Origin: Rhizobiales bacterium 62-47
Lineage (GTDB): Bacteria; Pseudomonadota; Alphaproteobacteria; Rhizobiales; Xanthobacteraceae
Direction: 5' to 3'
Length of the DNA: 64,000 nucleotides
Assembly: GCA_001899255.1 (NCBI GenBank)
Contig: MKVX01000018.1
Location: forward strand, 497,150 to 561,149
The notes below the pieces were generated by a model. That model was not told where the DNA came from, searched no databases, and worked only from the letters and a program-made list of their open reading frames with translations. Positions 58,768 to 64,000 of the stretch are shown here, in pieces. Numbering within the stretch: the stretch's first letter is position 1; each line of letters begins with the position of its first letter. The position numbers and the translations under genes were made by a program.

Positions 58768-58791
58768 GCGGCGGGATTTCGGTCCCGCCGC
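58768..58791 (+). terminator. Hairpin after the curlin gene, possible attenuator
   Basis: Perfect 9-bp stem gcggcggga (58768-58776) and tcccgccgc (58783-58791) with loop tttcgg, followed by ctttgtccttt. It lies between csgA and csgH and could stop part of transcription, keeping curlin mRNA in excess, or protect the 3' end. Confidence 0.6.
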
Positions 58792-58816
58792 TTTGTCCTT
58801 TGGGGGAGAGGCCTCC

Positions 58817-59206
58817 ATGCCGGACGTTCGTGCGACATCTCGAAAGCTTGTTTGGACCGCTGCTTGTCTGACGATGCTTCCGCTTTGCTCCGTATGGGCG
58901 CCTGTGCAGGCCGCGCCGACGACGAGTATCAATTGTCAGATACGCGTCACCGCCAACAAGGAAGCCGTTCGGCTTGAGGCAGTTGCGAGTACGCAGAAGC
59001 CGGCGTCCGGACGGTATCAGTTTCGAATTTTGAAGGAGAGCGTGAGCGGCACCAGTCAGAATGTTCAGAGCGGGTCGTTCGATTTGCAAGCTGACCGCGA
59101 GAGCGTTTTGACAACCGTCATTTTGGACGGGTCGGCCCTGGGCCATTACCAGGCAAAGCTTACTGTGGACTCTGATATCGGGAATACATCATGCGTTTCG
59201 CCGTAA
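58817..59206 (+). CDS. csgH: CsgH, periplasmic curli inhibitor/chaperone
   Basis: 129 residues: a signal peptide to about residue 32 and a beta-sandwich mature part. It carries two Cys (INCQIRVTANKEAVRLEAVAS and NTSCVSP) probably forming a disulfide. It matches the alphaproteobacterial CsgH described in R. palustris, which blocks premature amyloid formation in the periplasm. The 3' end overlaps the next gene by 16 bp. ATG 58817 preferred; a start at 58793 adds eight residues. Confidence 0.78.
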   Translation: MPDVRATSRKLVWTAACLTMLPLCSVWAPVQAAPTTSINCQIRVTANKEAVRLEAVASTQKPASGRYQFRILKESVSGTSQNVQSGSFDLQADRESVLTTVILDGSALGHYQAKLTVDSDIGNTSCVSP

Positions 59207-59712
59207 ATTTATGTTTGTCGTTTGTGGCGCTCTGCTGCACCGCACTTGTGATGCCGCTGCTGGCGATTGCGCTCAGCGTTCCGGCCTCTGCGGATGGCGC
59301 TTTCATTGAGCAAGCGGGGCGGGGAGCAGTGACCGGCCGGCACGTCGGCTTCAACGGTATGTCGCATTCGCAAGGCACCGTGGCGCCTCTGCAGTCGCGC
59401 GTTCCCGCATTTACTCCGCCGCCGGAGTTATCGGCACAGAGCGGCGGCAATTATGCGAGCACGCTGCAGATCGGTAATTATAATAAGGTTTTCCAGGCGC
59501 AGGCAGGTTCGAATAACCGCTCCAATGTAGGAATTATTAAGGGTGCCTATAACAATGTCGGCGTGTTGCAGGCCGGGCACAGCCTTCGTTCGAACCTTTT
59601 GCTACTTAATACAACAGGCCTTTCAGTTGGAGTTATTCAGCCAAACGGATCGGCGCCGATTAATATGCTGATCGCGCGATTGCCGAACGGAGGCCTCCTT
59701 ATTAAGCGTTAA
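59191..59712 (+). CDS. csgB: CsgB-like curlin-repeat protein (candidate nucleator)
   Basis: 173 residues with a signal peptide ending PASADG. A Pro/His-rich part separates it from a repeat region (about 85-150) containing YASTLQIGNYNKVFQAQAGSNN and NNVGVLQAG. The C-terminus (ARLPNGGLLIKR) is basic and hydrophobic, as in CsgB, which holds fibres at the cell surface. Assignment as nucleator is inferred. It overlaps csgH by 16 bp. Confidence 0.65.
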   Translation: MRFAVNLCLSFVALCCTALVMPLLAIALSVPASADGAFIEQAGRGAVTGRHVGFNGMSHSQGTVAPLQSRVPAFTPPPELSAQSGGNYASTLQIGNYNKVFQAQAGSNNRSNVGIIKGAYNNVGVLQAGHSLRSNLLLLNTTGLSVGVIQPNGSAPINMLIARLPNGGLLIKR

Positions 59713-59760
59713 TTCGCGATTTAATTTTGGTTTTGGGGCGTTTAATTGGGGGTATCGATT

Positions 59761-60057
59761 ATGAGGTTGCTTGGCATTGTTGTCGCCGCAGCGGGGTGCG
59801 TTGCAGTCGCCAGCTCGGCATTGGCTACTGAACAGATTTATCGACCGGTGAGCCCGACATTCGGCGGCAATCCTCTCAACGGCAATTTCCTTTTGTCGAC
59901 GGCGCAAGCACAAGGTAACGGCGTCAAGTCGGGCAATCAGGGACCGGATCTTTCAGGCTTGAGTTCGGCATTGAGTGGGATTGGATCCGGAGCTGCTTCT
60001 CCGCCGATCGTTGTGATCGGTGGCAACGGTCTGCCTGTCGTGCCTGCAAGTCCGTAG
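59761..60057 (+). CDS. csgF: CsgF-like curli assembly protein
   Basis: 98 residues, a short form of CsgF (E. coli 138). After the signal peptide, the diagnostic segment PTFGGNPLNGNFLLSTAQAQGN is intact; this is the part that plugs into the CsgG pore. The C-terminal part is a Gly/Ser/Pro stretch. ATG 59761 follows ggggg at 8 nt. In known systems CsgF couples secretion to nucleation. Confidence 0.85.
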   Translation: MRLLGIVVAAAGCVAVASSALATEQIYRPVSPTFGGNPLNGNFLLSTAQAQGNGVKSGNQGPDLSGLSSALSGIGSGAASPPIVVIGGNGLPVVPASP

Positions 60058-60117
60058 GCCGGCGTATCGAAGATATTCGAAGTCGTTTCTGATTGACGAA
60101 TTTGGTGCTGGGGGACT

Positions 60118-61020
60118 GTGCGCGTGGCGTCGTTGTATTTCAGGTTGGCGTGCGTTTCGCTGCTCGCTGTTTCCGCGGGCGGTTGCGCCATCACTGGTAC
60201 AACGAGGGACCCGGTGACTGAGCCGGCGCGCCTCGTGCAGCCGACCAAAACCGGTGTCGTGCTCGACAATCTGCCGCCGCCCCGGCAGAAGCTCGACGTC
60301 TCTGTCTATAATTTTCCCGATCTGACTGGTCAGAACAAATCGAACGATAACTTCGCTGAGTTCTCGCGCGCGGTGACGCAGGGCGGAAGTTCGATCCTCA
60401 CTGACGTGCTGGTCAAGGCTGGCGGTGGCGCCTGGTTCGACGTTGCCGAACGTGCGGATCTGCAGCCTCTGCTCCAGGAACGCCAGATCATTCAGAACAC
60501 GCGGACGGCGCTGCAAGGGAAGAACGCACAGAGCCTGCCGCCGCTGCGCTTCGCGGGCGTGTTGCTTGAAGGTGGTGTCGTCGGTTACGACACCAACGAA
60601 ACCACCGGTGGCGTCGGCGCGAACTATCTCGGCATCGGCGGCAACGTGCAGTACCGTCAGGATATCATCACCGTCGCGTTGCGTGCGGTGAGCGTGCAGA
60701 CCGGCCGCGTGCTGGCGTCGGTGACGACGACTAAGATCGTCTACTCGGTGAATGTGAGCGGCAGCGGCTTCCAGTTCGCCGCCATCGATCATCTGCTGCA
60801 GGCCGACGTCGGCTTCACCAAGAACTCGCCGGCGACATTGGCGGTGCGGGAAGGCATTCAGCTCGCGGTCTACTCGCTCATCTTTGAAGGTGTGAAGACC
60901 GGGCTTTGGGAATTCAAGGATCCGCGCGCCGGCGATGCCTTCATGCGTGAACTCGAATTGCATCAGAAGGCAGTCGTGCCGGCATCCGCCGCCGTGCCGG
61001 ATGCCGCCAAGGCAAGCTAG
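60118..61020 (+). CDS. csgG: CsgG, outer-membrane curli secretion lipoprotein
   Basis: 300 residues. The lipobox VSAGGC puts the lipidated residue at Cys23. Family landmarks are DVSVYNFPDLTGQNK, DVLVKAGGGAWFDVAERADLQPLLQERQII and TVALRAVSVQTGRVLASVTTTKIVYS. It forms a nonameric secretion channel with CsgF on top. GTG 60118 is preferred, with gggg about 6 nt upstream. Last gene of the plus-strand group. Confidence 0.93.
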   Translation: MRVASLYFRLACVSLLAVSAGGCAITGTTRDPVTEPARLVQPTKTGVVLDNLPPPRQKLDVSVYNFPDLTGQNKSNDNFAEFSRAVTQGGSSILTDVLVKAGGGAWFDVAERADLQPLLQERQIIQNTRTALQGKNAQSLPPLRFAGVLLEGGVVGYDTNETTGGVGANYLGIGGNVQYRQDIITVALRAVSVQTGRVLASVTTTKIVYSVNVSGSGFQFAAIDHLLQADVGFTKNSPATLAVREGIQLAVYSLIFEGVKTGLWEFKDPRAGDAFMRELELHQKAVVPASAAVPDAAKAS

Positions 61021-61095
61021 GCAGCAGGCCAAGCGCAGTAAGCCAAGCTAAACAATAGCAAGACCAGCAATAGCGATTTATGCGTTACGATCGTC

Positions 61096-61422
61096 TCAGC
61101 GCGTGGGTGGCCGAGCCTGTTGCGTGGCGCTGTAGCAGGCGGGCGACGACGCATTTTGCTGATTGCAGGTGACGGGTGTCGTCGGACTTCCAGCGGCGGC
61201 ACCCGATGGATTGGAGCCGCTTTCGGGAGCCAGCTTGGATTTCGACCGGCCGCGCGCCTGTTCGGTTACCCCCGGCGGGATATTGCCGTGCGATTGCTGG
61301 ATGCGAACTTCGGATGCGTATCGTGCGCGGCGATGATGGCTCTTGCCATTCGCCACGGCCTCCTGGAGGCATACAAGCAATCCGGCCGCGCTAACCGCCG
61401 CGATGATGACCTGGCCTCGCAT
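61096..61422 (-). CDS. Small secreted protein, unknown
   Basis: 108 residues with a signal peptide (MRGQVIIAAVSAAGLLVCLQEAVA) and a basic start HHRRARYASEV. The rest is Ser/Pro/Gln/Ala-rich, with two Cys (TCNQQNASSPACYSA). No family recognised. It lies opposite in direction to csgG. It starts from ATG 61422 with a gagg about 9 nt upstream. Confidence 0.55.
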   Translation of the reverse strand: MRGQVIIAAVSAAGLLVCLQEAVANGKSHHRRARYASEVRIQQSHGNIPPGVTEQARGRSKSKLAPESGSNPSGAAAGSPTTPVTCNQQNASSPACYSATQQARPPTR

Positions 61423-61608
61423 AGTCCCAAACCTCGACAACTTACGAACCCTTCGGCTGCCTGCAGTTATGCGAAGCAAGCACCATCGTTGTGAGCGTAG
61501 CATTTTGGACAGGCAGCAGGCAAACAATCGCTACCGCCATACCCCGTGTTGCCGGGCAGAACTCGCGTTCTTCGTGTCGATGGGTGAGGTGACGAGGCCG
61601 TGGCGCTG

Positions 61609-61950
61609 TCAGCGCGTGCCGCCCTGCGTGACGATCGCTCGATTGAGCGAGCCTTGCTGTGCGACCAACGAGAGATTGCCGCCGCCATTCTGTGAGACCA
61701 CGGCCAGATTGGCCGACCCGCTCTGCGAGATCGAGGATACGTTGCCGTTCATGCCGGGCTTGATCTCGGTTGCGAGTTTGACGTCGCTCAGCTTGATAGG
61801 GGAGGCCAGCATCTGCTCCAGGCCGGCATGGACGAACGCCTTCTGTGGACCTGACCAGCTGGGCTGCGCGATGTAGGCCTCGCCTGCATAAGCCGCTCCG
61901 TTGGCGAGTGCCACAATGGCGGCGACGAAATACCCCTGCGCGACTGTCAT
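61609..61950 (-). CDS. Small curlin-repeat protein, opposite strand to the curli genes
   Basis: 113 residues. Signal peptide (MTVAQGYFVAAIVALANGAAYA) then an N-terminal spacer and three repeat units at the C-terminus: SISQSGSANLAVVSQ, NGGGNLSLVAQ and QQGSLNRAIVTQ. The last resembles E. coli CsgB's AVVAQEGSSNRAKIDQ. caggag SD precedes ATG 61950. Could be a minor curlin or nucleator. Confidence 0.75.
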   Translation of the reverse strand: MTVAQGYFVAAIVALANGAAYAGEAYIAQPSWSGPQKAFVHAGLEQMLASPIKLSDVKLATEIKPGMNGNVSSISQSGSANLAVVSQNGGGNLSLVAQQGSLNRAIVTQGGTR

Positions 61951-62109
61951 GTTCGGCTCCTGCTTCGCCGGCAGGTGTACAGCTTCAAAATTAACAGCCG
62001 GTTCCATGGCAGATGCTCCGCCGTGGGGTGGCACAGCGCTTGCTAATTCAGCCTTAGAGGCCGTCGGGATCGTTCCGGCGTGCCATTGCAGGACAGCCGG
62101 AGCTTCAAA

Positions 62110-62379
62110 ATGAAACGCCAATTTTTGATTGAGACGGATTCAGAGTACCAGACCCGCGCCGTGCAGCAGATCAAGGCAATGATCGATGACATGCGCCGGA
62201 TTATCCGCCTGCTGGATGAGGACATCGCCGCCGACGAGGCCCGCGTTCGGGTGTACGATCCTACCGATATTGCCTATCCCTGGGCCGCGAAGGCGATGAG
62301 CGATCGTCGAGCCAACCTCAAGCAGACGATTGCCAGTCTTGAGCAGCGCCTGCCGGCTCAAATCGAAGCTTCGATCTGA
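62110..62379 (+). CDS. Small helical protein, unknown
   Basis: 89 residues, charged and helical: IETDSEYQTRAVQQIKAMIDDMRRIIRLLDEDIAADEAR, then PWAAKAMSDRRANLKQTIASLEQRLP. Likely coiled coil. cggag 8 nt before the ATG supports the start. No family recognised; divergent from the small curlin gene. Confidence 0.62.
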   Translation: MKRQFLIETDSEYQTRAVQQIKAMIDDMRRIIRLLDEDIAADEARVRVYDPTDIAYPWAAKAMSDRRANLKQTIASLEQRLPAQIEASI

Positions 62380-62517
62380 CCGACATATCGCCGGGGATAA
62401 CCCGTTCCCGGCGTCACGATTGTACTGAACGCAGTGCATGCGTTTGGTATGTGGCGGGGAATAAACCGGAGTTAACCTTGTTTTCCTGAATGCGCATTCT
62501 TGTTTTGCGAGAGCAAG

Positions 62518-62703
62518 ATGGATTGGTCGGAAACAATTCGAGCCGCGATTGCAATCGCCGGAGTGCGGTCCAGTCTGACGCTGGACCAGCTTAACTCACT
62601 GGTGCCGATGCGGACCAAGCCGGAGGACGTCGAGGCGTTGCTCACGGCCCTCTGTGATCGCGGTATCTGGCTGACGGATGAATCGGCGAGCGGTATGCCG
62701 TGA
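62518..62703 (+). CDS. Small protein resembling sigma-70 region 1.1
   Basis: 61 residues. TLDQLNSLVPMRTKPEDVEALLTALCDRGIWLTDE follows the helix pattern of the sigma-70 region 1.1 fold (x-LNxxLP...sPExIExxxxxLxxxGI-x-V). In primary sigma factors this part occludes DNA before holoenzyme binds promoters. Here it stands alone. This is pattern-level resemblance only. Confidence 0.55.
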   Translation: MDWSETIRAAIAIAGVRSSLTLDQLNSLVPMRTKPEDVEALLTALCDRGIWLTDESASGMP

Positions 62704-62745
62704 CGGCGTCTGCTTCGCAGATCGGTCAGGCCGCCAGTCGTGGCC

Positions 62746-62982
62746 TCAGGTTTTTGCAGGCGAGGTCGGCTTGTTCGCGGGTGCTGTCCGATCGGCATCC
62801 GCATCGGCACCTTCGCCGTGTTGCCGGTTCAGATACATCAACTTGCGTTCCAGTTCGGCCTTTTCTTCCTGCATTTTCTCGATGACGATCTCGCAAAGCA
62901 TTTCGTGCAGTTGCCAAAGGTCATCGGCAGACATCGACCGAAGCATCGCGCGATTTATCGGATCACCCCTATCGACATTCAC
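62746..62982 (-). CDS. H-NS-like protein, DNA-binding end absent
   Basis: 78 residues from GTG 62982 (strong SD, gggggg, on the minus strand about 6 nt upstream). SMSADDLWQLHEMLCEIVIEKMQEEKAELERKLMYLNRQ matches the dimerisation helices of alphaproteobacterial H-NS-like proteins, but the Arg/Pro/Trp-rich C-terminal DNA-binding motif is replaced by a GADADADRTAPANKPTSPAK tail. Could counteract full-length H-NS proteins, inferred. Confidence 0.62.
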   Translation of the reverse strand: MNVDRGDPINRAMLRSMSADDLWQLHEMLCEIVIEKMQEEKAELERKLMYLNRQHGEGADADADRTAPANKPTSPAKT

Positions 62983-63169
62983 CCGGTATCCCCCCAAGTC
63001 TAACCTCGGATCGACAAGTTCAACTTCAGATGTTCGCGATGCCGGCCCGCTGGTGATGCGCAAATATCGCAGCCCCGAATATTGATTCGCAGCGCAATCA
63101 ACCTGTCATGACACCAGAAAAGATTTACGGCATTTTATGGACGTTCGCCCGATTCACTTGAGGACTACA

Positions 63170-63397
63170 ATGATTCATCACGGCGAGGTTGCGGTCCGCT
63201 GGCTCAAGTTGGCAGAAGAAATCCAGCAGTTGGCTGACGAACTTCCTGTGAATGAGGGGCGCAGTGCCGTGGACAGGCTCGTGGCGCAACTCAGGATGGG
63301 TGCAAGCCGGGAAAACGCGCTGGCCTTGAATTCGATTGCGGTCGAGGCAGATTCGCGTGACGGAGCAATCGATCGTTCGCTCCGGCGCTCGGCGTGA
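63170..63397 (+). CDS. Small hypothetical protein
   Basis: About 75 residues, helical (VRWLKLAEEIQQLADELP, SAVDRLVAQLRMGASRENALALNSIAVEA). Start ATG 63170 has a gagg 6 nt upstream. The composition looks coding but I recognise nothing. Confidence 0.42.
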   Translation: MIHHGEVAVRWLKLAEEIQQLADELPVNEGRSAVDRLVAQLRMGASRENALALNSIAVEADSRDGAIDRSLRRSA

Positions 63398-63562
63398 CGG
63401 TCGCTGCTGCAACGCCAAGCGTTGTAAGGGTGCGATAACCCGATTGGGTGAGGCGTCTTCCGTTATCTCCATACCGCCATTGGCCGGCGGTTTATGTCGT
63501 CGGCTGAATGTGTCGCTGGGTCAGGAGGCGGCGTCTCGCAGGTGCCGCAGTTGGCTTTGCAA

Positions 63563-64000
63563 CTAGCCCAACTGTTCCGCGACTTTCCGAAGCCGCTCAC
63601 GCAGCCATTGATGCCCTGAATCGGTCGTGTGTCGCGGGTGCCAGTACATGGCCTCGTGAATGTTCGGCACATTGAACGGCGATTCCAGCGTGCGAATGTT
63701 GGTCGCTTCGATCAATCGTCGCGCCGCGCGCTCGAGGACAAGGCTGACCAAATGGGTTCCCTGGATCAGAAAGGGAGCGAGCAGAAAGCTTTCGACGGTC
63801 ACTTCGATCCGGCGGCGGATCCCGACCTGTGCCAGATGCTGATCGGCAAGGTTGAGTTGGCGGTCGAGGCCTATGCCATAGACAAGATGCGGCAGCTCCA
63901 GGAATTGCTCCTGCGTGATGGTGTCGCCCCGGATGTGCGGGTGGTCTGCGTCGACGGCGCACACCCAGCGGTCGCTTAGCAGCGAGCAGGACGGAAAGTC
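63563..64000 (-). CDS. LysR-type transcriptional regulator (NodD/NahR-like), N-terminus outside window
   Basis: C-terminal 145 residues of an effector-binding domain; the reading frame stays open through base 64000. Landmarks are CAVDADHPHIRGDTITQEQFLELPHLVYG and the terminal AMYWHPRHTTDSGHQWLRERL, typical of NodD/NahR-like LysR members. Ligand and target genes are not visible. Confidence 0.85.
   Translation of the reverse strand, partial: DFPSCSLLSDRWVCAVDADHPHIRGDTITQEQFLELPHLVYGIGLDRQLNLADQHLAQVGIRRRIEVTVESFLLAPFLIQGTHLVSLVLERAARRLIEATNIRTLESPFNVPNIHEAMYWHPRHTTDSGHQWLRERLRKVAEQLG

Overview
The window is high-GC alphaproteobacterial chromosome, most likely from the Bradyrhizobium/Rhodopseudomonas/Afipia group (Nitrobacteraceae). 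The clues are the AcpXL very-long-chain fatty acid cluster, an alphaproteobacterial CsgH, DUF2865, DUF2059 and PimA-type proteins, and interspersed palindromic repeats of the kind common in that family. This placement is inferred from protein and repeat character; no database search was possible.

Positions 1-40,000 are mostly housekeeping: the end of an Mrp/ApbC ATPase gene, a TRAP transporter whose solute-binding gene converges on its permease genes, moaA, a Pro/Ala-rich lipoprotein, gph, rpiA, a DUF2059 protein, glutathione reductase, an alpha/beta hydrolase, class II DAHP synthase, diacylglycerol kinase, NAD synthetase, a DUF2865 protein, cysS-GNAT-cimA (overlapping stop/start codons), a VOC protein, a LOG-family protein, an Atm1-like ABC exporter, psd-pssA, an RraA-like protein, a MotA/MotB-like pair without other flagellar genes, two tandem kup genes, a rhodanese, an aminotransferase and a PotF-like binding protein. 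From 39,536 down to 35,216 on the minus strand runs the acpXL-fabZ-fabF2-fabF1-lpxXL set, which makes and attaches the very-long-chain hydroxy fatty acid of lipid A.

Positions 40,000-56,000 hold a ParB-like protein, MgtC, an AhpD-like protein, a HerA-like ATPase, tRNA-Gln(CTG), a gene-poor stretch, two tandem AraC regulators, and then a lipid-metabolism island: lipase-like hydrolase, phasin-like protein, acyl-CoA ligase, WS/DGAT acyltransferase, MFS transporter and a second hydrolase. The ligase can activate fatty acids, the WS/DGAT can esterify them into neutral lipid, and the phasin-like protein could coat the inclusions.

Positions 55,400-64,000 are the accessory part. A compact minus-strand trio (RelE/HigB-like protein, XRE regulator, DUF6941-like protein) sits next to a curli-type functional amyloid locus: a 563-residue curlin with 20 repeat units, the inhibitor/chaperone CsgH, a CsgB-like protein, a short CsgF and the outer-membrane secretion pore CsgG, plus an oppositely oriented small curlin-repeat protein and a small secreted protein. 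No csgD or csgE was found. Beyond it are four small genes, including a protein resembling sigma-70 region 1.1 and an H-NS-like protein without the DNA-binding end, and the C-terminal part of a LysR-type regulator cut by the window edge.
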